NCBI GenBank assembly: GCA_016869375.1
Contig: VGEH01000029.1
Location: forward strand, 1 to 36,513
Reading direction: 5' to 3'
Length of the DNA: 36,513 bases
Origin: Alphaproteobacteria bacterium
GTDB taxonomy: Bacteria; Pseudomonadota; Alphaproteobacteria; SHVZ01
The position numbers and the translations under genes were made by a program. Numbering within the stretch: position 1 is the first letter of the stretch; each line of letters opens with the position of its first letter. Shown piece by piece: positions 19,048-26,360 of the stretch. The notes under the pieces were generated by a model. It worked only from the letters and a program-made list of their open reading frames with translations. It did no database searches and was not told the origin of the DNA.

Positions 19048-20052
19048 ATGCCGGCAGCAACAGCGGCCAATCCTCCCAGCAGCATCCTCGTCTATGTCGG
19101 CCTCGACCTCATGGGCGATGCGCTGATGAAGATGCCGTTCGTGCGGGCCTTGCGTGAGACCTATCCGCGGGCGCGCATCACCTGGCTGGCCGGCAAGGGC
19201 AAGACGGTGTTCGGCGGATCCCTCGCTCCCTTCGTCGAAGGGCTGATCGACGAGGTGATCGAGGATGCCGGCATCGGCAGCCGGTGGACGGAGCTCCTGC
19301 GCCGGCCGCTGGCCGGCCGGCACTTCGATCTCGTCATCGATACCCAGCGCCGGGTGCCGACGACGCTGATCCTGCGCCGCCTGCGCTGCGACGTGTTCGT
19401 TTCCGGCGCGGCGAACTTCGCCTTTTCGAGCGTGCGTCCGCCGCCCGGCTACAAGAAGCCGACCACCATGATCCGCCAGATACTCGACCTGATCGAGGTA
19501 GCAAGCGGCGCCAGGGTCGAGGAGCGCATCGCCCCGTTGTACGCGCGCGAACCGTATGTTCAGGCCGTAGCGCTGCTGCCTGACGGCGCCGTCTATGTCG
19601 GTCTCGTGCCGGGAGCCGGCGGGCGGCACAAATGCTGGCCGCGCGAGCGCTTCGTCGAGATCGGCAAGCGCCAGGTGCAGGCTGGCCGCGTCCCGGTCGT
19701 CATACTGGGGCCCGATGAAGAGGCCTGGTACGAAGAACTGCGCGCCGCCCTGCCCGAAGCGCGCTTTCCGTTGCAGGAAGAGTCGGCGCGTGGCGCCGGA
19801 CCCTCGCTCACCGTCGCGCTCGGCGCGCGCATGGCGGCGGCCGTGTCCAACGACAGCGGTGGCGGTCACCTGATGGCGGCAGGCGGCGTCCCGCTGGTCT
19901 CGCTCTGGGGGCCGACGGTGATGGAGAAAGCGCCGCCGCAGACGCAGAAGCTGATCACGGTGCTGGCGCGCGACTTCGGCAGCACGGCGATGGAAGCGAT
20001 CCCGGTCGATGCGGTTCACGCGGCCGTCGAGGCGTTGCTGAAGAAGGCCTAG
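19048..20052 (+). CDS. Glycosyltransferase family 9 (heptosyltransferase-like)
   Basis: This is a 334-residue GT-B fold glycosyltransferase of family 9, the family of the ADP-heptose:LPS heptosyltransferases, so a role in lipopolysaccharide or other surface glycan assembly at the inner membrane is likely. The N-terminal ILVYVGLDLMGDALMKMPFVRAL is the usual GT9 opening. The GLVPGAGGRHKCWPRERFVEI segment near residues 190-210 and SNDSGGGHLMAAGGVPLVSLWGPT near 270-292 mark the nucleotide-sugar half. The exact sugar and acceptor are unknown. It stands alone, divergent from the AraC gene and convergent with radC. No other surface-glycan genes are nearby. Confidence 0.9.
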   Translation: MPAATAANPPSSILVYVGLDLMGDALMKMPFVRALRETYPRARITWLAGKGKTVFGGSLAPFVEGLIDEVIEDAGIGSRWTELLRRPLAGRHFDLVIDTQRRVPTTLILRRLRCDVFVSGAANFAFSSVRPPPGYKKPTTMIRQILDLIEVASGARVEERIAPLYAREPYVQAVALLPDGAVYVGLVPGAGGRHKCWPRERFVEIGKRQVQAGRVPVVILGPDEEAWYEELRAALPEARFPLQEESARGAGPSLTVALGARMAAAVSNDSGGGHLMAAGGVPLVSLWGPTVMEKAPPQTQKLITVLARDFGSTAMEAIPVDAVHAAVEALLKKA

Positions 20053-20053
20053 C

Positions 20054-20073
20054 CGGCGGCCGGGTGACCGCCG
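20054..20073. terminator. Weak hairpin between convergent glycosyltransferase and radC genes
   Basis: CGGCGG (20054-20059) and CCGCCG (20068-20073) can pair around an 8-base loop in the 22-base gap between the two convergent stop codons. There is no T-run on either side. It may help termination in both directions, but this is weak support. Confidence 0.25.
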
Positions 20074-20074
20074 C

Positions 20075-20782
20075 TCACAGCAGCCCCTGGCTCTTGAAGC
20101 TCGTGTGACCGGCGCGGCCGATGATCAGATGGTCGTGGACCTGTACGCCGAGCGCCTGCGCCGCCTTCTGCACTTCCTTTGTGATCTCGATATCGGCGCG
20201 GCTCGGTGTCGGACCGCCGGAGGGATGGTTGTGCACGAGGATCAGCGCGCTGGCGCCATGCTCGAGCGCGCGCTTGAGGATCTCGCGCGAATAGACCGGC
20301 GTGTGGTCGACGGTGCCGGTCTGCTGCACTTCGTCGGCGATCAGCCGGTTCTTGCGGTCGAGGAAGAGCACGCGGAACTGCTCGATCTGGCCGCGCGCCA
20401 TGCTCGCCCGGCAGTAGTCGAGCAGCGCGTTCCAGGAGCCGATCAGCGGCTTTTCGGAGACCTCGGCCTTGGCCAGCCTGACGGCGGCCGCCTCGATCAC
20501 CTTGAGCGCGGCGACGGTCGTCTCCTTCACGCCCTTGATCCGCATCAGCGTGTCGGGCGGTGCGGAGATGGCGCCGGCGAAGCTGCCGAACTCGCGGATC
20601 AGCTGCTTGGCCAGCGGCTTCACGTCGGTACGCGGGATCGCCATCATCAGCACGAGCTCAAGCAGCTCGTAGTCGGGCATCTTCTCGCCGCCGACGCTGA
20701 GGAAGCGGTCGCGCAGGCGCTGGCGGTGGCCTAGGTGGTCGGGTGCCGGCCCGGGTCGATCCGGATCAGGCGGCTCGGTCAT
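20075..20782 (-). CDS. radC: RadC family JAB/MPN-domain protein
   Basis: RadC proteins carry an N-terminal helix-hairpin-helix-like part and a C-terminal JAMM metalloprotease-like domain. The old DNA-repair label is doubtful and the true function is unknown. In this 235-residue protein the HhH region includes LMRIKGVKETTVAALK. The JAMM motif is complete: Glu167, then His184, His186, Ser194 and Asp197 in HNHPSGGPTPSRAD. The C-terminus FKSQGLL matches the family end. The start overlaps the end of map by 17 bases, so it is translated from the map transcript. A map-radC pair is frequent in Alphaproteobacteria. Confidence 0.93.
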   Translation of the reverse strand: MTEPPDPDRPGPAPDHLGHRQRLRDRFLSVGGEKMPDYELLELVLMMAIPRTDVKPLAKQLIREFGSFAGAISAPPDTLMRIKGVKETTVAALKVIEAAAVRLAKAEVSEKPLIGSWNALLDYCRASMARGQIEQFRVLFLDRKNRLIADEVQQTGTVDHTPVYSREILKRALEHGASALILVHNHPSGGPTPSRADIEITKEVQKAAQALGVQVHDHLIIGRAGHTSFKSQGLL

Positions 20783-21599
20783 AGGGCGGTTGGTCGAGGC
20801 CCTCGGGCGAGGTGGTGAATATCTCGACGCCCGTCGCGGTGACGCCGACCGAGTGCTCGAACTGCGCCGACAGGCTCTTGTCGCGAGTGACTGCGGTCCA
20901 GCCGTCGGCCAGCACCTTCACCTCGTAGCGCCCGGCATTGATCATCGGCTCGATGGTGAAGAACATGCCTTCCTTCAGCACCATGCCGTCGCCGGCGCGG
21001 CCGTAATGCAGCACGCTCGGCGGCTCGTGGAAGATCCGCCCGAGGCCGTGGCCGCAGAAATCGCGGACCACCGAGAAGCGGTTGGCCTCGGCATATTCCT
21101 GGATCGCGTACCCGATGTCGCCCAGTGTCGCGCCCGGCTTCACCTGGGCGATGCCGCGCATCATCGACTCGTAGGTGACCTCGATCAGCTTGCGCGCCTT
21201 CACGCCGACCTGGCCGACGGTGAACATGCGCGAGGTATCGCCATGCCAGCCGTCGAGGATGGTGGTCACGTCGATGTTGAGCGTGTCGCCGTCGACCAGG
21301 ACCTTCTTGTCGTCGGGAATGCCGTGGCAGACGACATGGTTGACCGAGGTGCAGATCGACTTGGGGAAGCCCTTGTAGCCCAGCGGCGCCGGGAGGGCGC
21401 CATGGTCGCGGATATAGGTGTCGCAGAGCCGGTCGAGCTCGCCGGTCGAGACGCCCGGGCGGACATGGGAGACGATGAAATCGAGCGTCTGCGCCGCCAG
21501 CCGGCCAGCCTTGCGCATGCCCTCGAAGTCTTCCGGTCCGTGGATGCGGGCGGTCTCCTCGTCCCGTCGCCGGGAGGCATTGGTCTGTGTCTGGTACAT
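20766..21599 (-). CDS. map: Type I methionine aminopeptidase
   Basis: This enzyme removes the initiator methionine from nascent proteins at the ribosome. All five metal ligands of the pita-bread fold are present: Asp110, Asp121, His184, Glu217 and Glu248. The substrate-contacting His92 is in CHGIPDDKK. The GYKGFPKSICTSVNHVVCHG segment is the family signature. The length of 277 residues includes a roughly 20-residue hydrophilic N-terminal extension; no other good start is visible, and the ribosome site before the ATG is weak. A promoter with a perfect extended -10 lies about 67 bases upstream. radC overlaps its 3' end. Confidence 0.97.
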   Translation of the reverse strand: MYQTQTNASRRRDEETARIHGPEDFEGMRKAGRLAAQTLDFIVSHVRPGVSTGELDRLCDTYIRDHGALPAPLGYKGFPKSICTSVNHVVCHGIPDDKKVLVDGDTLNIDVTTILDGWHGDTSRMFTVGQVGVKARKLIEVTYESMMRGIAQVKPGATLGDIGYAIQEYAEANRFSVVRDFCGHGLGRIFHEPPSVLHYGRAGDGMVLKEGMFFTIEPMINAGRYEVKVLADGWTAVTRDKSLSAQFEHSVGVTATGVEIFTTSPEGLDQPPYDRAA

Positions 21600-21665
21600 C
21601 CGTCTATTCCATCGATCGCCGCGGCGCTCCGCCGGCCGGCGCTGTCCGTGCCTGAGTTGGCGGCG

Positions 21666-21693
21666 ATTATAGCACAGGGGTCAAGACCTTGAC
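21666..21693 (-). promoter_or_regulatory. Candidate map promoter with overlapping palindrome
   Basis: On the minus strand TGC-TATAAT (TATAAT at 21666-21671) is a perfect extended -10 box. Nothing resembling a -35 box lies at the right distance. A palindrome, GTCAAG-AC-CTTGAC (21680-21693), occupies the spacer and -35 area, where a repressor or activator dimer could bind. Transcription would begin near 21659. Confidence 0.5.
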
Positions 21694-21792
21694 GTGGGGA
21701 GGTCGGCGGCAAGGGACAAGGGTCGCGGGTTGCAGTCGCCGGCCCGGAGGCCGCTCGGCTAAGATGCGGGTCTTCCTAGACGCTTAAGGCCT

Positions 21793-22548
21793 ATGACCGA
21801 CCAGCCCCTGACCGCCGCCGTCATCATCATCGGCAACGAGATCCTCTCGGGCCGCGTCCAGGACGCGAACCTCGCCTATATCGCGACGGGCCTGGGCGAG
21901 ATCGGCGTCAAGCTGGTGGAAGCCCGCGCCATCCGCGACGACGAGGCGGCGATCATCGCCACCGTCAACGAGCTTCGCGCCCGCCACACCTATGTTTTCA
22001 CGACCGGCGGCATCGGCCCGACCCATGACGACATCACCTCCGAGGTCGTCGGAAAGGCCTTCGGCCGCAAGCTGATCCTCCACCCCGAGGCGGTCCGCGT
22101 TCTGACCGCGCATTACCCGCCGGGGGCGCTCAACGAGGCGCGGTTGCGGATGGCGCATGTGCCGGAGGGAGCCACGCTGGTCGACAACCCAGTCAGCCGC
22201 GCACCCGGCTTCCAGCTTGAGAACGTCTTCGTGCTCGCCGGTGTGCCGTTGGTGATGCGGGCGATGTTCGACGGCATCAAGGGCAAGCTCCGCCACGGGC
22301 CGCCGGTCCTGAGCCGCGCGGTCATCTGCAGCCTCGGCGAAGGCACGCTGGCGAAGGATCTCGGCGAGATCCAGGCGCGCTTCCCCGACATCGAGATCGG
22401 CAGCTATCCCTATTTCCGCGCCGGCGGCTTCGGCGTCAGCCTGGTCTCGCGCGGCACCGATCCGGCCCGGCTCGCGGCGGTCACCGAGGCGCTGAAGGCG
22501 ATGATTCGCGGCCTCGGCGGTGATCCACGCGAGGAGCAGGCTGCGTAA
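21793..22548 (+). CDS. CinA N-terminal (MoaB/Mog fold) family protein
   Basis: This 251-residue protein corresponds to the N-terminal, molybdopterin-binding-like half of CinA (competence/damage-inducible protein A). The fold is visible in AAVIIIGNEILSGRVQD at the start, FTTGGIGPTHDDITSEVVGKAFG near residues 70-92, and FVLAGVPLVMRAMFDGIK near 148-165. The C-terminal NMN amidohydrolase domain of full CinA is absent, as in many alphaproteobacterial homologues. Some CinA N-domains have ADP-ribose pyrophosphatase activity, but that is not shown for this form. AAGG stands 3 nt before the ATG. It diverges from map and precedes the ferritin-like gene by 38 bases. Confidence 0.88.
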   Translation: MTDQPLTAAVIIIGNEILSGRVQDANLAYIATGLGEIGVKLVEARAIRDDEAAIIATVNELRARHTYVFTTGGIGPTHDDITSEVVGKAFGRKLILHPEAVRVLTAHYPPGALNEARLRMAHVPEGATLVDNPVSRAPGFQLENVFVLAGVPLVMRAMFDGIKGKLRHGPPVLSRAVICSLGEGTLAKDLGEIQARFPDIEIGSYPYFRAGGFGVSLVSRGTDPARLAAVTEALKAMIRGLGGDPREEQAA

Positions 22549-22586
22549 GAGAACCGAAGCTTCGTCAAGAGGGGCAGGAGGAACCG

Positions 22587-23135
22587 ATGACCCTGATCAC
22601 CCAGCCGCGGCTGACTCGGCGCGCTACGCTGTCGGCGGCGGCCGTAGCCAAGCTCGCCGGCTGCGCTTCGCGCGAGACTGCCAGCGCGCCGCCGCGGCAG
22701 AGCGATGTCGATCTCCTCAACGTCGCGCTCGGCCTCGAATACGAGGCGATCGCGGTATACCAGCTTGGCGCGGATTCCAAGCTGCTGCAGCCGGCCGTGG
22801 CCCAGGTGGCGCTCGCTTTCCAGGCGGATCACCGCGAGCACGCGAAGCTGCTCGACGCCACGATCCGCGGTCTCGGCGGTCGTCCGGTCGAGGCGAAGGA
22901 CGTGAAGGAATACGCTTTCCGCACCGATCGCCTGACCGACCAGGCCGCCGTGCTTACCTTCGCCGCCGAGCTCGAGAAGGGGGCGGCCAGCGCCTATCTC
23001 TCGACCGTGCCCGTGTTCCAGAATCGTGAGCTTGCCAAGGCCGCGGCCTCGATCCTCGGCGCCGAGACCCAGCACTGGTCCGTGCTCCGCGCCGCGCTCG
23101 GCCAGCCGCCGATCCCCGGCCCGTTCATCTCCTGA
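22587..23135 (+). CDS. Ferritin-like domain lipoprotein or secreted protein
   Basis: This is a 182-residue protein with an export signal, then a four-helix ferritin-like domain. The N-terminus has TRRATLSAAAVAKLAGCAS, which contains a twin-arginine pair and a possible lipobox LAGC, so Tat export with lipidation at Cys26 is plausible. Candidate di-metal ligands follow the expected spacing: Glu in GLEYEAIAVYQ, the DHREHAKLL segment, Glu in ELEKGAASAY, and ETQHWSVLR. The role may be iron handling or oxidative defence in the envelope; this is inference. A strong AGGAGG site lies 5-6 nt before the ATG. It may share the transcript of the CinA-type gene. Confidence 0.85.
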   Translation: MTLITQPRLTRRATLSAAAVAKLAGCASRETASAPPRQSDVDLLNVALGLEYEAIAVYQLGADSKLLQPAVAQVALAFQADHREHAKLLDATIRGLGGRPVEAKDVKEYAFRTDRLTDQAAVLTFAAELEKGAASAYLSTVPVFQNRELAKAAASILGAETQHWSVLRAALGQPPIPGPFIS

Positions 23136-23139
23136 GACG

Positions 23140-23823
23140 CTAGAGCGCTTTCCTGAGCGTCAGGTTGTAGCGGAGCCTGCCGGTCGCCGGGTGCTCGCCC
23201 TCGGCGAGCTCGGCAACGCCATGGAAGTTCAGGCGCGACGGCCCGCCCCAGACGACGACATCGCCATGCACGAGCGGCACGCGCTGCGGCCGGTCGCGGC
23301 GCTCGAGCCCGCCGAAGAGGAAGGTCGCGGGAAGGCCGAGCGAGACCGAGACGATCGGCTGGGCGAAGTCGCGCTCGTTGCGATCCTGATGGAGCGTCAG
23401 CCGTGTGCCGGGCTCGTAGCGGTTGACGAGGCAGGCATCCGGCCGAAAGCCGGCGAAGCCCGAGGAGGCTGCCGCTGCCGCAGCAAGCCCCAGGAATGCG
23501 GCCGGGATCGGCGGCCACGGCTTGCCGCTCTCGGGATCGGTCGGCTGGTAGCGATAGCCTTTGCGGTCGGTGACCCAACCGGCCTCGCCGCAATTGGTCA
23601 TCGCGACCGACATGCGGAAGCCGCCGGGCGTGATCATGTGTCGGAAGGGCGCCTCGGCGGCGACGCGCGTGATGGCCGCGATCAAGGCGGCCGCCTCGCG
23701 GAGGGCAAAACCCCTCAGCACGGCCAGTCCTTCGATCGCTGGCGAGCGTGCTGGCGGCACGATGCCGTCAAGAGTGTCGCCTTGGGCCGCCGCAGGCGTT
23801 CTCGTCGTGCACCGCCTCATCAT
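23140..23823 (-). CDS. alkB: Alpha-ketoglutarate-dependent DNA/RNA demethylase AlkB
   Basis: AlkB is an iron(II)/2-oxoglutarate dioxygenase that reverses N1-methyladenine and N3-methylcytosine damage. Similarity to Escherichia coli AlkB is obvious along the length: PFRHMITPGGFRMSVAMTNC, QPTDPESGKPWPPIP, PDACLVNRYEPGTRLTLHQD, IVSVSLGLPATFLFGGL and HGDVVVWGGPSRLNFHG. Iron ligands are His145 and Asp147 in HQD and His201 in FHG. The RYNLTLR segment supplies the arginine that binds 2-oxoglutarate. I use the ATG at 23823. GTG and TTG codons lie just upstream and overlap the stop of the methyltransferase gene, so the two are coupled. No ada gene is nearby. Confidence 0.96.
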   Translation of the reverse strand: MMRRCTTRTPAAAQGDTLDGIVPPARSPAIEGLAVLRGFALREAAALIAAITRVAAEAPFRHMITPGGFRMSVAMTNCGEAGWVTDRKGYRYQPTDPESGKPWPPIPAAFLGLAAAAAASSGFAGFRPDACLVNRYEPGTRLTLHQDRNERDFAQPIVSVSLGLPATFLFGGLERRDRPQRVPLVHGDVVVWGGPSRLNFHGVAELAEGEHPATGRLRYNLTLRKAL

Positions 23824-23831
23824 CACACGGC

Positions 23832-24704
23832 TCAACGCTGGTTTGCGGCCCCGCGGCCCGACTCCGCCTCGGCGACACGTTGCCGAAGCGCGACTAGCTC
23901 GCTTGACATCGGCCCCACGGTATTGATCAGGGCGAGCAGTTCGGCGCTGAGGTCCCAGAGCACGGACATCTGCGTTTCGCCGATGCTCCAGGCATCGAGC
24001 CAGTGGCGCACCGGCGCCGAGGCTGGGCTGTCGTCGCGTGGCAACAGGATGGCGCTGCCCGCTCTCAAGGGGATCATCCGGCAGGCGAGGTCGAGCGAAG
24101 TCTCGCGCAGGAAATCCTCGACCGCCGTCCTGACGCCGTTTCTCGGGCCGCCCTCGTGCTCAGCCTGGATCAGCCCCCCGAAAGGCCCGCCCTCGACGAG
24201 GGCCGAGCTCCCGGGAATCGCGCCGCCGCGCCCGGATGGATGGCGATGCTCCGCGGGGATCGTCTCCGGCGCGAAATAGGCGTCACGACGCCCGTGTGGC
24301 CACCCGACGTCGTCCACGGCGATCAGCGGGACGACGCCATGCTTGAGCGCCATCCGCTCCACGGCGCGCAGCTCCTCGATCACCGTGTACCAGTTGTGGT
24401 CGCCATCGATGAAGATCGCGTCATAGGGTCCGATCTCGTCCAGGAGCGGCAGGCTGCGCGCGCGATGGAAGGTCAATCGGCCCGGGTTCTCGCGCAAGAG
24501 CGTCGCGAAGATCTCGGCCTGATGACGCGCTCCGTCCTGGTCCGGAGAAAGCGGGTCGATGACGTGCATCTTCCCATCGTATTTGCGACAGAACTCCAGG
24601 AGACGCCGCGACCCGACGCCATGCTCCGCGCCGACCTCGACGATCGTGGTGGGCTTCAGGATATCGATCAGCGGGCCGACAACCGTGTCCCAGGCAAAAC
24701 TCAT
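23832..24704 (-). CDS. Class I SAM-dependent methyltransferase of unknown target
   Basis: This is a 290-residue protein with a Rossmann-type SAM-binding domain in its first 160 residues. Motif I is IVEVGAEHGVG at 21-31, and the DAIFIDGDHNWYTV segment near 90-105 is typical of the Methyltransf_24 group found with sugar or polysaccharide genes. The C-terminal third contains a heptad-like stretch (VGPMSSELVALRQRVAEAE), suggesting a short coiled coil. The acceptor is unknown. The ATG at 24704 follows GAGAGG by 9 nt; an in-frame GTG at 24740 lacks a ribosome site. It directly precedes alkB, with its stop only 8 bases before that ATG. Confidence 0.85.
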   Translation of the reverse strand: MSFAWDTVVGPLIDILKPTTIVEVGAEHGVGSRRLLEFCRKYDGKMHVIDPLSPDQDGARHQAEIFATLLRENPGRLTFHRARSLPLLDEIGPYDAIFIDGDHNWYTVIEELRAVERMALKHGVVPLIAVDDVGWPHGRRDAYFAPETIPAEHRHPSGRGGAIPGSSALVEGGPFGGLIQAEHEGGPRNGVRTAVEDFLRETSLDLACRMIPLRAGSAILLPRDDSPASAPVRHWLDAWSIGETQMSVLWDLSAELLALINTVGPMSSELVALRQRVAEAESGRGAANQR

Positions 24705-24747
24705 GACGCGGGGCCTCTCGATGGCGACGCCAGGTGACACGGAAGGA

Positions 24748-24766
24748 GGCGAAAGCTAGCTTCGCC
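24748..24766. repeat. Inverted repeat between methyltransferase gene and tRNA-Leu
   Basis: GGCGAA (24748-24753) and TTCGCC (24761-24766) flank a 7-base centre. It lies in the divergent gap between the methyltransferase gene start and the tRNA gene, where it could be an operator or transcript hairpin. No function can be assigned. Confidence 0.3.
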
Positions 24767-24772
24767 GCCGGC

Positions 24773-24858
24773 GCCCGCTTGGCGGAACGGTAGACGCAAC
24801 GGACTTAAAATCCGTAGGCCGAAAGGCCGTCCCGGTTCAAGTCCGGGAGCGGGCACCA
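24773..24858 (+). tRNA. tRNA-Leu (anticodon UAA)
   Basis: This is an 86-base class II tRNA with encoded CCA. The acceptor stem is GCCCGCT/AGCGGGC. The anticodon stem is ACGGA/TCCGT with loop CTTAAAA, so the anticodon is TAA at 24806-24808. The long variable arm is AGGCCGAAAGGCCGT, and the T arm is CCCGG-TTCAAGT-CCGGG. It reads UUA and probably UUG codons, which are rare in this GC-rich DNA. A37 next to the anticodon in a UNN-reading tRNA is the kind of site modified by MiaA and MiaB, and miaB lies in this window. Confidence 0.98.
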
Positions 24859-24870
24859 GACTGAAGATAC

Positions 24871-25359
24871 ATGAAGCGTGAGATGACCGAGACCTACGTT
24901 CCCGTCGTCATGGTGCGCCGTGATCTTCAGGAACTGCCGATCCGGTCGCTGCCGGCGCGCTATTCGCTGCGATGGTACACACCGGGCGACGCGACGCATT
25001 GGGTCGACATTCAGTCGCGCGCGGATGCGCTGAACCGGATCTCGGCGGTACTCTTCGACGCCCAGTTCGCGGAGCGCGGGGAGCTACCGAAGCGCCAGGC
25101 TTTCATTCTGGACGAAAGCGGACGGCCTGCGGGGTCGGCGACCGCATGGTTCGGCGACTGCCGAGGAACGAAGATGGGGCGCGTCCACTGGGTCGCCGTT
25201 CTGCCGGAGCATCAAGGCCGCGGGCTGGGAAGCGCGCTGATGTCGGTCGTCTGCTCGCGGCTGCGCGATCTCGGTCACGCGGCGGCCTATCTCACGACTG
25301 ACGAACGTCGGACGATGGCCCTAGGACTCTATGTTCGCTTCGGGTTCGTGCGCGTGTAG
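24871..25359 (+). CDS. GNAT family N-acetyltransferase
   Basis: This is a 162-residue acetyltransferase of unknown substrate. The acetyl-CoA binding motif A is VHWVAVLPEHQGRGLGSALM near residues 107-126. The fold continues to the C-terminal LGLYVRFGFVRV strand. The first 25 residues are not part of the core and the start is uncertain. The ATG at 24871 has GAAG 5 nt upstream; ATGs at 24883 and at residue 14 are alternatives. It begins 12 bases after the tRNA CCA end, too close for a separate promoter, so it is probably transcribed through the tRNA and released by tRNA 3' processing. A strong hairpin follows its stop codon. Confidence 0.85.
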   Translation: MKREMTETYVPVVMVRRDLQELPIRSLPARYSLRWYTPGDATHWVDIQSRADALNRISAVLFDAQFAERGELPKRQAFILDESGRPAGSATAWFGDCRGTKMGRVHWVAVLPEHQGRGLGSALMSVVCSRLRDLGHAAAYLTTDERRTMALGLYVRFGFVRV

Positions 25360-25363
25360 GCGT

Positions 25364-25392
25364 CCGAGGCCCCGGCATTGCCGAGGCCTCGG
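25364..25392. terminator. Bidirectional hairpin between GNAT and Spy-like genes
   Basis: CCGAGGCC (25364-25371) pairs perfectly with GGCCTCGG (25385-25392). Inside it CGGC/GCCG (25373-25376, 25380-25383) adds four more pairs around an ATT loop after one C-A mismatch. It fills the 48-base gap between two convergent genes. It lacks a T-tract on either side, as is common in GC-rich genomes. Confidence 0.6.
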
Positions 25393-25407
25393 ATCGTCGA
25401 CACTTCG

Positions 25408-25881
25408 CTAGGTGCGGCGGTGAGGGAGGCCGCCGCGGCCGCGGCGGGTCATCAGCTCGTCTGCCGCCTTCTTCTGCTCGTCGGAGAGCTGGGAGTACAG
25501 CGTCTTGAACGCGTCGAGAGACCGCTGGGTCTGGGAAGCGGCCAGCTTCGTCGCCTCGGCGCGCCGCTCCATCTGCTCGATCGCCGTTGGCGGCTTGCGG
25601 TCGGTATCGGCGGCACGGGCATCGCGCCGCTTCTTCATCACCGCGTCCATCTCGTCGGCGTTCTGGCGCAGCACGCGGGTATAGGCGTCGAAGGCGGGCT
25701 GCTGTTGCGGGGTGATCTTGAGCTCAGCCTTCAGGAAGGCGACGCGGCCGTCCATGTGACGGTTGAGGCTGCGCTCCGGGCCGGGGCGCGGCGCCGGCTG
25801 GGCAAAGGCCGCGGGAACCACGGTGCCGACGACGCCGAGTGCCAGGACCGCGGCGATAAGGGGATTGCGACGAATGCTCAT
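25408..25881 (-). CDS. Spy/CpxP-like periplasmic chaperone (LTXXQ motif protein)
   Basis: This is a 157-residue small helical periplasmic protein. A signal peptide (about residues 1-27) ends AAFA before QPAPRPG. The mature part contains the two LTXXQ-type signatures, LKITPQQQPAFDAY near 54-67 and LSDEQKKAADELM near 132-144, on a highly charged helical background. Family members such as Spy and CpxP bind unfolded proteins or tune envelope stress signalling; the same role here is inference. The C-terminal tail GRGGLPHRR is basic. Its 145-base upstream gap shows no promoter that I trust, and no CpxA/CpxR-type pair is in the window. Confidence 0.85.
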   Translation of the reverse strand: MSIRRNPLIAAVLALGVVGTVVPAAFAQPAPRPGPERSLNRHMDGRVAFLKAELKITPQQQPAFDAYTRVLRQNADEMDAVMKKRRDARAADTDRKPPTAIEQMERRAEATKLAASQTQRSLDAFKTLYSQLSDEQKKAADELMTRRGRGGLPHRRT

Positions 25882-26026
25882 GGACCTCGTCCTTCACGGG
25901 TTGAGACTGGAGACCGCCATCCGCCTCTGAGCGGCGCGATCTTGGCAGTGACACGCGAAGGACAGGGAACTCCTGCGCCCAAACGAACGCGTCGCCCGGA
26001 GGCGGCGCGGCAGAGACGAGGGAAGG

Positions 26027-26248
26027 CTAGTGGGGACGGCGGATCCGGTCCGGATCGGCCGGCGCTCCATGGACGTCATGGAGCATCAGCGGATCTTCGC
26101 GATAGTCGAGCTCATCGCGCTTCATGCCGATATCGGCGAGCGCGTGGTCGTCGAGCGAGAGCAGCTCAGTGCGGGTCCTCTCTTCCCGACGCTTCTCGAA
26201 GAAGCGAGTGATGGCCGACCCGATCGAACGCATCAGCGAATGCGCCAT
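26027..26248 (-). CDS. DUF1127 domain protein
   Basis: This is a 73-residue protein with a YjiS-like DUF1127 motif at about residues 26-47: RTELLSLDDHALADIGMKRDEL. The N-terminal part is basic and amphipathic (ITRFFEKRREERTR). DUF1127 proteins are abundant in Alphaproteobacteria. Some that have been studied affect RNA metabolism, phosphate or carbon traits and stress responses, and several bind RNA through the Arg-rich motif. The specific role here is unknown. The start is the ATG with AGGAG 6-7 nt upstream. It stands alone between the Spy-like gene and trmB. Confidence 0.88.
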   Translation of the reverse strand: MAHSLMRSIGSAITRFFEKRREERTRTELLSLDDHALADIGMKRDELDYREDPLMLHDVHGAPADPDRIRRPH

Positions 26249-26328
26249 GGCGCGCTCCTCTTCCGTTTCCGACGATGTGGGGGCGGAGGCAGGAAGAGTC
26301 AGGCGACGGAACACGACTAAGTTGTGAT

Positions 26329-26345
26329 GCCCCGGTGATCGGGGC
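26329..26345 (-). terminator. Hairpin downstream of trmB
   Basis: GCCCCG (26329-26334) and CGGGGC (26340-26345) form a perfect 6-base stem with a 5-base loop, starting 16 bases after the trmB stop. No U-run follows. It is the likely 3' end of the miaB-to-trmB block. Confidence 0.45.
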
Positions 26346-26360
26346 GGTGCGGAAATTGTG

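Noticed and set aside
24773-24858. tRNA-Leu as an integration site
   Set aside because: No integrase gene and no repeated copy of the tRNA 3' end occur downstream within the window.
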